Origin: a virus
IMG/VR virus record: IMGVR_UViG_3300050119_000143
Span: 1-39,725 of that record
DNA: 39,725 nt
Direction: 5' to 3' (one strand)
The notes below the pieces were generated by a model. That model did not search any database, was not told where the DNA came from, and saw only the letters and a program-made list of their open reading frames with translations. Position 1 is the first letter of the stretch; each line of letters starts with the position of its first letter. Positions 21,089 through 31,426 of the stretch are shown here, piece by piece. Both the position numbers and the translations under genes were made by a program.

Positions 21089-24022
21089 CTAAGCCTCCTC
21101 GATTTTCGCGGTGAGCGTGACGCCCACGGACTGCGCCGTGCCGCTGATGTTTTGCACGGTGTAGGAAATCGACGAAACGACGGTCGACTCGACGTTTGCT
21201 CCGTACACCTCTGGCGAGCAGATGAACGACAACCCGGTGAAGGAATTCAGAACGAAATCCATGATCACGCCGTGCGGCGTGCCGAGCACGGGCGACTGCG
21301 TGGCGGGCCTGCCGATGTCCGCATTGGCCTGTGCGACGGTGGAATAAAGCCGGACGCGGCACGCGCACGATGCCGCAATCTTCACGATCGCAAACGACTT
21401 CCCGATGGTGACAAACCCCTGCTCGTTTGCCTGGTCGGCAAGCGAGGCTGTGGTAATCGTGACGTTGCCGCGCGAGGCGATGGTCCCGTTGGCCCCAGCC
21501 GGCCCCGTGGCCCCAGTTGGCCCGGTAGCGCCCGTGGCGCCCGCAGATCCCGCAGACCCAGCCGGCCCGGTAGGTCCGGTCGGTCCTGTGGCACCCGTGG
21601 CCCCAGCGGAGCCCGTAGCCCCCGTAGACCCCGTCGCCCCAGTGCTTCCGGTGCTTCCCGTCGGCCCCGTTGGCCCGGTCGGCCCCGTAGGACCCGTGGC
21701 GCCCGCCGTGGGGATCGTGGACGGCTTCAGGAAGTCAAAGCCGACGGTGAAGAACACCACGCGCGTGCTCGTCGGATGATCGGCTGGAACCGTGTCCAAA
21801 ATGCCGCGCATCACGCCCGCGATGGTGCAGGTGCCGTCGGTATTCCGGGTGACGTTTTCCCAGGAGCAGAACTCGCCAGTGTCGGCGAACATCAGCACGT
21901 TGGTCCCGTTCGCAAGCCCGGCGGCGTTGGTGCCCACGAGCGCGTCCAGATCCCGCGCGCCCGTGGCGGACAGGATGAAGCCCGTCGAATCGGTCGCCGC
22001 AGTATTGACCGGATAGTCCGCGGTGAGCAGCCCGGATGACATGAAGCCGTCGACGGTGCCGTAGGACACGTAAGCCGAGCCGCCCGCTTCGTCCGCAAAC
22101 ATCTCGAAGCCCTTGCTGATCCCGTCGCCGCGGACGCAACCCACCGAAACGCGCGCGTCGCCCGACGTCGAGAATGCGTACGGACTTTCGATGGCGAGCT
22201 CATAGTCCGGGACCGCCGGCGCCACAAGCGGATTGACCCAGCCCGAGACCGGCGGCGCGCCGAACGCGGTGTCGTTGATTCCGAAAATGTCCTCGGCGGC
22301 GTCGATCGTGATCTTGCCGTCGACCAGTTCCCCGTAGCCGATGCGCGTAATCCGGAAGATCTGGTCGGTGATGCCGAGCGGTTCCCAGGTGAAGCGAAAT
22401 AGACCGCCGGGCCTCCACTTCCACGCCGTGCGGTCGACAACGAGTTTGATCTTCGCGAGCGGATACGTGAAGGTTTTCAGCACGCGCGTGGCGATGAGCG
22501 CGGCGGTCGCCTCGGTCGAGAGTCCCATGAACTCGATCGTTTGCGGCCGGACTTTCCCGGTGACGGCATAGTTCGCGGCGTCGTAGCAGGTGACCAGGCG
22601 CGAATTGTAGTTGTTCAGGCGCGAGCAGAATTTGATGCCCACATAGTTCGTGGTCTCTTCCCAGGAGCCGCGCGAAAGGTCTGGCGTGGTGAGCACGTTA
22701 TCGACGGTGAGCACGGGCAGTGTCGACGGATCGTAGCCGCCGCGCGCGAGCGTGATCGTCCAGAGTCCGGTCGCCGGGTCGGTGTAGAGCACGCCATCGA
22801 TGTGGCGAAGCACTTCGCCGATGAGATTGTCGGCCGACGCCTGCGTATCGAACTGCATCGAGAGCCCGAGCCCTTCGGTCGCGAGCGTGTTCGCGACGGC
22901 GGTGAAGTTCACGGCGTCGATCGTGGCCGTCGGGATCCCGAGCCCGTAATCGATATTCGAAAGCAGGTCGTAGATGATCTCGGCCGGGTTCGCGTCGCCC
23001 GAGAGATTTGCAATCGAGCTGCCGAGCCCGAGCGGATCCGGGCAGCGGCGCACGATCCACGCGAGCGGCTTCAGATAATTCGACGTGCCGACATAGACCT
23101 GCTCCCACGCGGTGTAGCAGATGTTCGGGTACGCCGGCGCGACGTGCGAGTGCTGGGTGACGATGACGAACTGGTCGCCATTTGCGAACTGCGTCGAGCC
23201 GGTGTCGACCGTGAAGTTAATCCGGTTCGGACTTCCGCCGCCGCCCGATGAGAACGCCGCGTCCGCCCAGCACGCATGCGAGCCTTCGGCGTTCGCCGTC
23301 GAATTGAGCAGCGTCCCGGAGATCGAACCCACGACACTGAACTGCATCTTCCCGAACGTCGAATGGCTGGCGTTGCCGTCGATGCCCACGCCGGTGATGC
23401 GAATCGTTTCGTTGAGCGAGCCCGGACCGCCCGACTCCGACGTGATCGTGCCGTTGCCCACGCCCGAAAACGTGTAGCCGATGCCGGTCTGCGAAAGAGA
23501 AACACGACCCTGCACGCCGGACAAATAATCGTTCGGCTGCTGCGTGCCGATGCCGCGATAGAAATCAAACGTCCCGGAGATCCCACCGCCGCCGCCGGCC
23601 GTCGTGCCGCCGAACAAATCCTGACTGGTGACCGCAAGCTTCAAATAGTTTTCGCTGCCGTTGCCGTTGAGGATTTGCGTCGAGGTATAAGCGAGGTCTT
23701 TCGCGTCGGCCTCGATGCCCACGAGCGCGTCCACGCCGCCCTGGCACAGAGCGAACTGACAGCCGAGGAAATACTGAAACCCTTCGGCCTTCGCCGCGCC
23801 GAACGACAGGATGGTAGAGAGCAGCGACGGGTTGATGGGCTTCACTTTCAGATCGCCCCACCACACGGTGTTTCCGCCGGCAATCTTCACGGTGCCGAAA
23901 ACGACGGGGATCGCGCGGCCTTCTTCCGCCGTCGGAATGGAGAAATCCCCGAGCGCGCTAGGCTGCGGCCCCTGGGGATGCGGAGAGAGCAGAGCGCCCA
24001 CGACGGTGGTGGCGACGAACAT
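21089..24022 (-). CDS. Tail tip protein (TipJ/GTA Orfg15-like) with collagen stalk
   Basis: A 977-aa tail-tip/central fibre protein. The N-terminus ([34 protein letters not shown]) matches the start of J/GTA-type tip proteins. Residues about 130-310 include module B, shared with the protein at 27581-28753. Residues about 320-650 are tip barrel-like domains. A collagen-like stretch of 24 Gly-X-Y triplets (about 774-846) is followed by a 131-residue C-terminal domain, the likely receptor-binding head. The nearest Shine-Dalgarno (AAGGGAGG) is about 27 bases before ATG 24022, and no better start codon is in frame. Confidence 0.85.
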   Translation of the reverse strand: MFVATTVVGALLSPHPQGPQPSALGDFSIPTAEEGRAIPVVFGTVKIAGGNTVWWGDLKVKPINPSLLSTILSFGAAKAEGFQYFLGCQFALCQGGVDALVGIEADAKDLAYTSTQILNGNGSENYLKLAVTSQDLFGGTTAGGGGGISGTFDFYRGIGTQQPNDYLSGVQGRVSLSQTGIGYTFSGVGNGTITSESGGPGSLNETIRITGVGIDGNASHSTFGKMQFSVVGSISGTLLNSTANAEGSHACWADAAFSSGGGGSPNRINFTVDTGSTQFANGDQFVIVTQHSHVAPAYPNICYTAWEQVYVGTSNYLKPLAWIVRRCPDPLGLGSSIANLSGDANPAEIIYDLLSNIDYGLGIPTATIDAVNFTAVANTLATEGLGLSMQFDTQASADNLIGEVLRHIDGVLYTDPATGLWTITLARGGYDPSTLPVLTVDNVLTTPDLSRGSWEETTNYVGIKFCSRLNNYNSRLVTCYDAANYAVTGKVRPQTIEFMGLSTEATAALIATRVLKTFTYPLAKIKLVVDRTAWKWRPGGLFRFTWEPLGITDQIFRITRIGYGELVDGKITIDAAEDIFGINDTAFGAPPVSGWVNPLVAPAVPDYELAIESPYAFSTSGDARVSVGCVRGDGISKGFEMFADEAGGSAYVSYGTVDGFMSSGLLTADYPVNTAATDSTGFILSATGARDLDALVGTNAAGLANGTNVLMFADTGEFCSWENVTRNTDGTCTIAGVMRGILDTVPADHPTSTRVVFFTVGFDFLKPSTIPTAGATGPTGPTGPTGPTGSTGSTGATGSTGATGSAGATGATGPTGPTGPAGSAGSAGATGATGPTGATGPAGANGTIASRGNVTITTASLADQANEQGFVTIGKSFAIVKIAASCACRVRLYSTVAQANADIGRPATQSPVLGTPHGVIMDFVLNSFTGLSFICSPEVYGANVESTVVSSISYTVQNISGTAQSVGVTLTAKIEEA
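21485..21703 (-). repeat. Collagen-like Gly-X-Y coding repeat
   Basis: This 219-base stretch encodes 24 consecutive Gly-X-Y triplets, mostly Gly-Ala-Thr, Gly-Pro-Thr and Gly-Ser-Thr. Thr fills the Y position in most triplets in place of hydroxyproline. Phage collagen-like segments form trimeric stalks. The DNA is a degenerate 9-base tandem repeat and may vary in copy number by slippage or recombination. Confidence 0.9.
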
Positions 24023-24063
24023 GAGCAGCAGTAACCAGAAGAAGGCGACACCTCCCTTGCGCG

Positions 24064-24861
24064 CTAACCTACCGACGCGCTCCCGTCGAACGGGTTGATC
24101 TCTGGAATTAAATCCCAGCCCAGAAAATTGAACGTGTTTTTGTAGCTATCGCACGCGGCGAACGTGAGCTGACAGCCGGCGACGCCCAGAACCGAATCGC
24201 CCACCTGCAAACCAGAGATCGCCGAGAGCAGCGTGATCTGGTCGCCCACCTGCGCGACGATCATCCGAACGTCATTCCCGCGCCTCATGTATCCGGCGAG
24301 CAGCGGATCGGGCAGCGACGCGAAATCGGGAACGGTGATCACGGTCCCGGTCGAATCGATCGCGGAGATTTCGCCCGTGTAGGTGTGGTCGATGAGCGAG
24401 ATGCCGCAGCCGGCGTCGCCAAAAATGTGCGCGCACGGCGCCTGGTAGAGCTGCACGGGAATTTTTTGCTGCAGCAGGTACTGCGACGAATTGCAGGTCA
24501 GCTCGCATTGATCGGTGAACCGCGCCGACGCCACGGTCCCGGTAAAGAGCACCACGGTCTCGGTGTCGGAATAGTGCGAGCCGAAAATCGTGATCGCGAT
24601 CGGCGACGTGGGCAGGTACGGCAAGAGCAGCTGCGCGAGCGGGTGATTGCCCGGCAGTGTGATCTTGAGCTGCCCCGAGACCACCTCGTTGGACTGCTCC
24701 GATTCCGAGCGCGAGATCGTCGCCGGCACGAAATTGTTTCCGAGATAGGTGACCGGCGCATCCCCGCTCGCGAGCGCGAAGAAAATCCCGGTGCCCTGAA
24801 ACAGAAACAGCTCGTAGGGCTTGGAACCGGATCCCGATTGCTCGACCAGGTCGTAGGTCAC
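24064..24861 (-). CDS. Baseplate hub protein (DUF2163/BR0599, GTA Orfg13-like)
   Basis: A 265-aa protein matching the DUF2163/phage BR0599 family by its Cys motifs: [15 protein letters not shown] near the middle, [20 protein letters not shown], and the closing [16 protein letters not shown]. In gene-transfer agents and lambda-like phages this protein forms part of the tail-tip hub and may hold an iron-sulphur cluster or disulphides, comparable to lambda gpL. GTG 24861 overlaps the preceding stop (GTGA). The tip protein gene follows, the usual order. Confidence 0.85.
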   Translation of the reverse strand: MTYDLVEQSGSGSKPYELFLFQGTGIFFALASGDAPVTYLGNNFVPATISRSESEQSNEVVSGQLKITLPGNHPLAQLLLPYLPTSPIAITIFGSHYSDTETVVLFTGTVASARFTDQCELTCNSSQYLLQQKIPVQLYQAPCAHIFGDAGCGISLIDHTYTGEISAIDSTGTVITVPDFASLPDPLLAGYMRRGNDVRMIVAQVGDQITLLSAISGLQVGDSVLGVAGCQLTFAACDSYKNTFNFLGWDLIPEINPFDGSASVG

Positions 24862-26576
24862 GCTGGCAACTCCCTCGGCAGTTCCTGAAACGCGAGACTC
24901 GCTTCGGCGAGGTCCGCATTCATCCAGCCGATTTCGGTGTTATCGCTCGCGAGCCGCGCGAGCGTGAGAAACGAGACCATCGTGGTCGCGGCCGCGAACG
25001 CCTTCCCCGTCGGCGAATCGAGCGTGAGCGTTTCGGTGCCGTTGCCGTTATCCTCGCTCGCGGTGACCTCGCGGTAGACATTCGAACTGCCGTCGGTCGG
25101 GATGAACGCGATGAAGTGACGCGCTGGGTTCGGAAAGAAAAACCGCGAATAAAATTCAGATTCGATGTTGAACGCGCCATCGGACGCGCCGATGTTGCCG
25201 GCGAGCAAGAGGTCTTGGTCCCAGGTGGGAACCCAAAATGAATTGAGCTGCCCGAACCGCCGCAAGATGAACGCACGGAACGCGGTGACGTTCGCGTGCC
25301 CATTCAGAAACCACGGGAACTGCTGGCCCACCACTGCGCTTCCGCCCTTATCGATTACGGTGATCGGTCCCACTTTCGGGTCGAGCGTCACGATCGAGCG
25401 CTTGTAGCTTCGGTCAAGCGTGCGGTCCCAGTTCGGCGGGATCTCGAGCACGTCGATGCTTTTGTACTGCGTCGGCGAAATCGACGGCGCCGGCGCCGCC
25501 TGTAGCGCTTCCCCGATAAACTGCACGTCGATCTGGTCGATCGCGGAAGAAAAGCGCTGCACTTCGACAGAGTCCGGCATGCGCCCGAGAAACACTGGCA
25601 TTACGAGCGTTGCCGGCGACGCCGTCCAGCTGAACTGCGTGGGAGAGGAAACCGTGACGCCATTCGATGCGACGCTATCGACCGACAGCGCCTCGAAAGT
25701 AAACTCATCGACCCAGATGCAGCACAAGCCGCCGGCGGCGAACTGGCGGTCGACGGTGTTGCACGGAATGAAAAACGAACCCGCTGCGGTGTCGGCGGTG
25801 AGCGCGGTCGCATCTGGCCACCACGGAACACCGAACGGTTCCTGCTGCCATCCCCAGACCATTGACTCCATGCCGGCTGCGGTAAGCGCGGTGAGCGCGC
25901 TCGCCCGGAAGCGGAGCGCGCGCCGCGGGAGTTGCCGCAACCCACGCCGTTGCTCGTTATCGGAGTACGCCTTCAGCACGTCGGTGAGGTACTCGATCGA
26001 TTCCGCGATTCCCTCGTCCCAATCCGGCGCGACCGAAAACAGCGCGATGCGCGAGCCCGTGATGGTGATGACGCCGCCGCCGATCCCGGACAGGAAAGCG
26101 AACGTCACGGTCTGATTGATTTGCGTCGCGCCCGAGCTTGGCAGCGTGGCCTGGTAGATACGGGAATCCTGCGCGGCGAAAACGAGCGGCTCGCCGAACG
26201 GATCGGCGACCACGATGCCGCCCGAGCCCGCGATGGTGATCGACTCGAGCAGCTGGTCGAAGTCCCGGAAAGTGTTCCAGACCTCGATCGGAAACTCCGT
26301 CGCGGTCAGCACGAATTCGAGCGCCTCGAGCGTGGGTAGCATGATCACGCGCTCGAACAGCCGCCCGCCGAACAGCTCCTGAATGACCCCGGTGAGCGAG
26401 GTGTGCGCCATCGTGAGCGCCGGCTGCGGCGTGCCCTGGCTCGCGCCGAGCGGTCCCTTCGTGAGCGAGACGGACAGCGACGTGAACATCGTCATCGTGT
26501 CGATGTTTGTGGACTGGCCCGCCGGCGTCGCGCGACCGGGACCAAGTGAGATGAGCACGCCCGCGAAACTCGACAT
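24858..26576 (-). CDS. Distal tail-type protein
   Basis: A 572-aa structural protein, mostly beta, with Trp-rich patches (VWGWQQEPFGVPWWPD). The C-terminal third contains FRAFILRRFGQLNSFWVPTW and a region ending in IGWMNADLAEASLAF, which resembles DUF2460/distal tail type proteins. The position between the fibre-like genes and the DUF2163 hub protein fits a distal tail or baseplate role (comparable to lambda gpM). The exact family is uncertain. Confidence 0.6.
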   Translation of the reverse strand: MSSFAGVLISLGPGRATPAGQSTNIDTMTMFTSLSVSLTKGPLGASQGTPQPALTMAHTSLTGVIQELFGGRLFERVIMLPTLEALEFVLTATEFPIEVWNTFRDFDQLLESITIAGSGGIVVADPFGEPLVFAAQDSRIYQATLPSSGATQINQTVTFAFLSGIGGGVITITGSRIALFSVAPDWDEGIAESIEYLTDVLKAYSDNEQRRGLRQLPRRALRFRASALTALTAAGMESMVWGWQQEPFGVPWWPDATALTADTAAGSFFIPCNTVDRQFAAGGLCCIWVDEFTFEALSVDSVASNGVTVSSPTQFSWTASPATLVMPVFLGRMPDSVEVQRFSSAIDQIDVQFIGEALQAAPAPSISPTQYKSIDVLEIPPNWDRTLDRSYKRSIVTLDPKVGPITVIDKGGSAVVGQQFPWFLNGHANVTAFRAFILRRFGQLNSFWVPTWDQDLLLAGNIGASDGAFNIESEFYSRFFFPNPARHFIAFIPTDGSSNVYREVTASEDNGNGTETLTLDSPTGKAFAAATTMVSFLTLARLASDNTEIGWMNADLAEASLAFQELPRELPA

Positions 26577-26577
26577 T

Positions 26578-27570
26578 CTATGGAACCTTCAGCACGGCGA
26601 AGTTCGGGAACATCTTGTAAGTGTCGCTGCCGATCGTGTACTCGCTCGCGTTGGAAAAACCGTTTCCGACGCCGTTCGATGAGAAAACCATCGGCAAGCT
26701 GCCGGCGAGAGAAAAGCCAGTGGTGGTGCTGTCGCGATTGACCCAGAGCAGCACAGGCAAAAGATTTGCGCGGGAATCCTGCGCGCTCGTCTGCAGGTTC
26801 TGAAAATCGCCGGCGTTGCCGACCCCGGTCGCATAGACCGGCACGGCCGAGATCCCCGAACCGCCGTGCGTCGAGACCGAACTGCTGCCGACTTTTCCGG
26901 TGTAGCCCTCGAGCGCCGAGGTGTTCGGACCGATGCCGATCCACTTTCCGGTGAACGAATCGACGTCACAGCGCAGATACGCGCATACCCCCGACTCGAT
27001 GTCCGCCACTCCTCCGGGACAGTCCGATGTGGTGGTGTAACCCGCGCCCGTGCCGGCAAACGAACTGAAGAAACCGCTGGCGGATCCGTAGAAGTACGCG
27101 CCGCCTGTGATCGAACCGGCCGCATTGATCGATGGACCCCAGCCGACAAACGAGAAAACGCCAGGCGTGACCTCGACGATCACCACCACGTTCTGCCCGC
27201 CCGAATCGGTCATGAAGTAATAATTTGTGAACGGACCGACGGACAGCACCGCTGCCGCGCCGACGGGATAGCTCGCGCCGTTTCCGATCGGAGCGCCGGC
27301 GGTTTGGTTGTTCCACGGCTGGCCCGAGTTGTAGCTCGTGCCGAGGTAGAGAGCGAGCGCGTAACTGCCGCCGCCGGTGTGCTGCTGAAAAACGGTTTCG
27401 TTGACGGTGCCGCGGAGATGCACATAGTTGCCGCTGTTGTGAAGATGCGCGGCCCAGCCTGCGCCTTCGGCCGCGCTCGCGTCCTGCGTCCAGCCCGCCG
27501 CCACGAGAAACGTAACGAGCTGCTGAAGCAGGTCGACTGGTCCCGTGGCCGTTCCATTCGCGTAAGACAT
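26578..27570 (-). CDS. Tail-associated fibre-like protein
   Basis: A 330-aa Gly/Ser/Thr-rich beta protein with ATG behind TAGGAG. The N-terminal helix (DLLQQLVTFLVAAGWTQD) and the short closing strands (SEYTIGSDTYKMFPNFAVLK) resemble those of the neighbouring 390-aa protein, suggesting a shared origin by duplication. The middle is a likely beta-barrel. It lies between the tape measure and distal tail genes, an unusual spot for fibre genes. It could decorate the tail tube or tip. Confidence 0.6.
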   Translation of the reverse strand: MSYANGTATGPVDLLQQLVTFLVAAGWTQDASAAEGAGWAAHLHNSGNYVHLRGTVNETVFQQHTGGGSYALALYLGTSYNSGQPWNNQTAGAPIGNGASYPVGAAAVLSVGPFTNYYFMTDSGGQNVVVIVEVTPGVFSFVGWGPSINAAGSITGGAYFYGSASGFFSSFAGTGAGYTTTSDCPGGVADIESGVCAYLRCDVDSFTGKWIGIGPNTSALEGYTGKVGSSSVSTHGGSGISAVPVYATGVGNAGDFQNLQTSAQDSRANLLPVLLWVNRDSTTTGFSLAGSLPMVFSSNGVGNGFSNASEYTIGSDTYKMFPNFAVLKVP

Positions 27571-27580
27571 TCGAACTCTC

Positions 27581-28753
27581 CTAGCTCAATCGCACGGCGA
27601 AAAAATCGGACTTGGTGTTGCGAAACACGTTCTGCACCACGAGGTAGGTGACGCCGCCCACGACGATGGTGTTCTCGACCGCCTGGGAAAACCCGGTGAC
27701 GGCTTTCACGCCTTCGAGTTCGCCGTAGACATTCGGCGTGTTATCACAGAGCACGATCGGCAAAAGCGAATAGCCGCCGTCGAGATCCGGGCGCCAATCC
27801 CAGCTGCCCGGCGAGCACCACGCCGCCGGCCACACCTTGCCGTGCGTGTCGCCTGCGCCAGAGGAAAAGCCGCGCCACGAGCCGCCGGGCAACCGGAGCC
27901 GCATCTGGCTATCGGCATCCTGAGAGAGTGCCGTGATGTCCGGCATCGGGAACGCGCGCATTTCATTTCCGGTGTAGCTCCACCGAAAGTTCACGCTCGT
28001 CGCGCCTGGTTCGGTGGTTGCGAAATTAAGCGACCCGGCGACCACGAGCGGGTACGGGAACGCGCCGGGCGCCATATACGAACTGAGAAAGCCGAGGTAG
28101 CAGCTGACGTAGACCGTCGAGACTTTCGCGACCACGATCACGCGCCGTCCGTTCGCGACGAACCAAAACGGGATCGTCGAATTCCAGAGCGGCAGAATCG
28201 GCGACGGCGTCGACTGCCCTGGACCGCCCACGTAGCCTGCCTGGTTCACAAACGAGAGCGCGGAGTTGTACGCGGTGAATCCGCCCAGGCGCCAGTTCCA
28301 GTAATCGCCGGTGATGTTCGAAAAGATATTCGCGCCCACGATGATCTCGTCGGCCCCGCCATTTCCCGGTGCCTGCCAGATCATGGTCGTGCCCGAGGTG
28401 CGGAGCAGCGAGGTCCACGGCGGCGTGACCGCGAATGTAAAAGCGTCGGTCGCAACGAAAGCCGTGCCGCCGGCGGTGATCTTGAATACCGTTTTCGAGT
28501 TGGTGAACGTGGTGCCGACGGTACCGGTTCCGAGCGAGCCCGAGACCGAGCCCACAACGCCGAACGCGGTCGCGCTCGTGAACGTCACGGTGATCGTTTC
28601 GGCGACGCCGGCGGAGCCGCCAAGCGCGGAGATGGTCCCGTTGCCCGTGCCGACAAACGACGGCGTGAGCGCCATGCCCGTCGAGGTGAGAAACGAATCG
28701 AGTTGGTTGAGCAGATCTGTGTAGCTCGTCGCCGAGCCGATTAAAACGGACAT
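27581..28753 (-). CDS. Tail fibre-like protein with module B
   Basis: A 390-aa protein. The N-terminal helix SYTDLLNQLDSFLTSTG resembles its neighbour's. Residues about 37-115 form module B (GTGNGTISAL...GVVGSVSGSLG...FKITAGGTAFVATDAFTF), which recurs in the tail-tip protein. The C-terminal half is a beta-rich domain ending in IVVGGVTYLVVQNVFRNTKS. The ATG overlaps the tape-measure stop (TAATG). It is probably a surface or adhesin-like tail component. Confidence 0.65.
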   Translation of the reverse strand: MSVLIGSATSYTDLLNQLDSFLTSTGMALTPSFVGTGNGTISALGGSAGVAETITVTFTSATAFGVVGSVSGSLGTGTVGTTFTNSKTVFKITAGGTAFVATDAFTFAVTPPWTSLLRTSGTTMIWQAPGNGGADEIIVGANIFSNITGDYWNWRLGGFTAYNSALSFVNQAGYVGGPGQSTPSPILPLWNSTIPFWFVANGRRVIVVAKVSTVYVSCYLGFLSSYMAPGAFPYPLVVAGSLNFATTEPGATSVNFRWSYTGNEMRAFPMPDITALSQDADSQMRLRLPGGSWRGFSSGAGDTHGKVWPAAWCSPGSWDWRPDLDGGYSLLPIVLCDNTPNVYGELEGVKAVTGFSQAVENTIVVGGVTYLVVQNVFRNTKSDFFAVRLS

Positions 28754-31422
28754 TAGCCTTGACTCCTTCCAAGCGCTTTCGACGCGGCCTTCGGATTCTG
28801 CGTGAGGTGATTCAGCACGATGCGCCCGGCGTCTTTCGATGACAGGTAATGGAGAATCAAACCCTTGTCGAGCGTGATGCCCATATTGACCTGGCCAGGC
28901 GAACCCGATCCGCCGGCCGGTCCCACGAGCCCGCCATCAGCGAACTTCGGCATCGCGAGGTTTGCCATCGCGGGGATTTTCATTCCGCGATTGATGGCTT
29001 CAAGGTTGTGCGCGCCGAACGCGCTGACGGCGTCGGCCTTCACCACGAACTCGCCAGCGGAAAGCCTCGCGGGAATCGCGTCATCCTTCGGCCCGCCTGG
29101 TCCCTTGATGAGACCGCCCTCTTTGTGACCGCCGCCGAGCCCAGTGAGAAGGGATCCGAAAAAGCCGGTGCCTCCGCCGGTCGCTCCCGCGGCTTCCTTC
29201 GCGATTTTCAAGAGCAGGAGCTTGATGAGCATTTGCTCGATCGACTGCACGACCGACGCGGCCAGATTCTCGAACTGCCGCGCGACGCCCTGCGTGCCGC
29301 GGCCCACAGTCTCGAAGAAATTGGTGAACGAGGCATTCAGGTTTTGCCCCATTTGCAGGCCGAGATCCTTCGCGGAAACCGTGATGTCCTGAATCTTTTG
29401 CTTGTCGTCGTTCGCGGCGGCGATGGCGTCCTTTTTGCCAGTTTTCTGCGCGGCACCGATTTCGGCATCGGCGTCGGCCTGAAGAAGCGGCAGGCGATCG
29501 CGAATGAGCTGGTTGATTGCCCGCTCCGTTTCAATCGGTGAGAGCTGCCCAGCCTTGCCCTTAATCTGAAGCCCTTGCTTCTCTAGCTCGAACGCCTTCT
29601 GGTCCTGCTGCGTCTTTTTCCGCGCGGCCTCGAAATCGGCCTGTGCGGTTTTGAGCTGAGTGAACTGCGCGAGCTCGGCGTCGATCTGTTCCTTCGACTC
29701 GCCCGCCTGCTCGAGCTGAATGCGGTGCTTTTGTGCTTCGAGCGCGATATCGGATTTCGAGACCTCCTGCTCTTTGCCCTGCAGCTGCTCGAGCTGTTTG
29801 TGGAACTCGAGTACCTGCTGCTGGTTCTCCTTTTTTTTCTCAAATTCCTCAGCGTCGAGCGCGCCCTGCTTGGTTGACGCAGCATCCTGTGCGAGAGCAA
29901 TTTTCGTATTGAGCTCGTCGACCTTTGCGAGATCGGTGAGACTTTCGGCATTGAGCTTGTCGCGAGCCGACGATTTGTCCGGTTGTTTCAGAGCTGACTT
30001 AGCGGCTTTGTCGGCTGCTGCCTGGACGTCGTCGCGTTGCTGCTGCAGAATCGTGATTTCCTCGGCCGCTTCGGAGGCGATGTCCGCGCGGCGCCGCGCG
30101 AAATATGTTTCGAGCGAGATCGCGCCACGGTCGTACTCGGCTTTATCTTCTTCGGCGCGCTTTGCGAAATAGGCTTTGAACAGCTCCTGTTCGTCCTCGA
30201 GCTTCTTCTCGGTGAGCGCGAGCTGCGCTCGGTTCGCGGCGTCTGGTGCGGCTTTCGCGACCTTGGAACCTCCCGGACCATCCTTGCCGGCGGGAGGCTT
30301 TATCGGCGGAGCGTTCGACGCCCCTCCGAAGATGTCGAGGTTCGATTTGTCGTTTTCTTCCTTGAACTGTTTCTCGATTGCGGCGATTTGAGCTGCGAGA
30401 TCCTTTCCGGCGTTCGTCGTGCCGAGTTCCTTCATCGCTTGGAACGCGCCGATGATGTTTCCCGTCAGAGCGGCACCCAGCACAACCGCCGATTCTTTCA
30501 TGTGGCCGACGGCGTAATCCCACGCCGACTCCATGATCGCGATGGCTTCGGCAACGCGCTGCCCAGTGGTGACCAGTCCGTAGGCCACTTTCTCTACGAG
30601 CGACCCGACCTCTTCGCCCAGCGATTTGAAGCCACTTCCGGCCCCGGATCCATTGATGGCCTGCAACATCGCGGTCGAGACGTTCGTAATCGCTGGGATG
30701 AGCCCGGCTTCAAATTGCGTCGCAGCGCCGGTCGCCTCGTCTTTCAAATCCTCAATCTGCCCCTTCATTTGCAGGATCGAGTTCGCCGTCTGGTTATCGA
30801 GGAGCAAGCCCATCGACTTCGCGCGCGCTTCGACTTCTCCGAACCCCTTGCCAGCGAGCTGTGACAGGACTGGAAGAACCTCCGCGCCGCTGCGTCCGAG
30901 CAATTGCTGCGCGAGCGCAGCGCGATTGGTGCCTTCGGCCATTGAGCCGAGACGGTCTGTAACGAGCTTTATTTTTTGGTCGGTGCTCAGTCCGACGAAA
31001 TCTTTCGCGGAGATGCCCAGCTGCCTGAACGCGGCGACGGTTTGAGTGTTTCCGTTCTGGAAGTTAAGAATCGAGCGGGAGAGCCGCACGAAGCTGGTAT
31101 CGACCAACTCGGCATCGATGCCGAGATCGCCAGCGGCTTTGTGGAACACGCCGATGGTTTGGGCGGACGCGCCAGTAATCTGCGCGGTGCGGGCTATCTG
31201 CGTGCCTGCATCAAAAACGCTCTTTACGAAAGCGGCGACGCCGTATGCCGCCGCGCCAAACGCGATTCCCTTGAGCGCCGAGCCGAGCCTGAGTGAGCTC
31301 CCGGCCGTATCGTCCTGCTGCGTTTTCAGGTTCTTCAGCTGTGCGCCGAGTTCCTTAATCGCTGCGGCGACCCCGGTGTCTTCCGCGGTCAGTCGAACTT
31401 TGACTTCGGGAGCGTCTGCCAA
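28753..31422 (-). CDS. Tail tape measure protein
   Basis: An 889-aa tape measure. A TTG start at 31422 sits six bases after GAGGTG. The N-terminal region (VKVRLTAEDTGVAAAIKEL) and IAFGAAAYGVAAFVKSVFD are typical. A long coiled-coil middle, Glu/Lys/Gln-rich, spans about residues 400-700. The C-terminus has the hallmark GGHKEGGLIKGPGGPKDDAI and LSAGEFVVKADAVSAFG. At about 1.5 angstrom per residue the length predicts a tail near 130 nm, consistent with a siphovirus. Confidence 0.92.
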   Translation of the reverse strand: MADAPEVKVRLTAEDTGVAAAIKELGAQLKNLKTQQDDTAGSSLRLGSALKGIAFGAAAYGVAAFVKSVFDAGTQIARTAQITGASAQTIGVFHKAAGDLGIDAELVDTSFVRLSRSILNFQNGNTQTVAAFRQLGISAKDFVGLSTDQKIKLVTDRLGSMAEGTNRAALAQQLLGRSGAEVLPVLSQLAGKGFGEVEARAKSMGLLLDNQTANSILQMKGQIEDLKDEATGAATQFEAGLIPAITNVSTAMLQAINGSGAGSGFKSLGEEVGSLVEKVAYGLVTTGQRVAEAIAIMESAWDYAVGHMKESAVVLGAALTGNIIGAFQAMKELGTTNAGKDLAAQIAAIEKQFKEENDKSNLDIFGGASNAPPIKPPAGKDGPGGSKVAKAAPDAANRAQLALTEKKLEDEQELFKAYFAKRAEEDKAEYDRGAISLETYFARRRADIASEAAEEITILQQQRDDVQAAADKAAKSALKQPDKSSARDKLNAESLTDLAKVDELNTKIALAQDAASTKQGALDAEEFEKKKENQQQVLEFHKQLEQLQGKEQEVSKSDIALEAQKHRIQLEQAGESKEQIDAELAQFTQLKTAQADFEAARKKTQQDQKAFELEKQGLQIKGKAGQLSPIETERAINQLIRDRLPLLQADADAEIGAAQKTGKKDAIAAANDDKQKIQDITVSAKDLGLQMGQNLNASFTNFFETVGRGTQGVARQFENLAASVVQSIEQMLIKLLLLKIAKEAAGATGGGTGFFGSLLTGLGGGHKEGGLIKGPGGPKDDAIPARLSAGEFVVKADAVSAFGAHNLEAINRGMKIPAMANLAMPKFADGGLVGPAGGSGSPGQVNMGITLDKGLILHYLSSKDAGRIVLNHLTQNPKAASKALGRSQG

Positions 31423-31426
31423 CTCG

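Noticed and set aside
21485-21703. Possible CRISPR-like array from regular short repeats
   Set aside because: The repeats are 9-base codon repeats in frame for Gly-X-Y with no spacers.
20726-22039. Plus-strand open frame of 437 codons opposite the tip protein
   Set aside because: Very Arg/Pro/Gly-rich translation reflects the complement of collagen and beta-domain codons; no family features, and the minus-strand genes are well supported.
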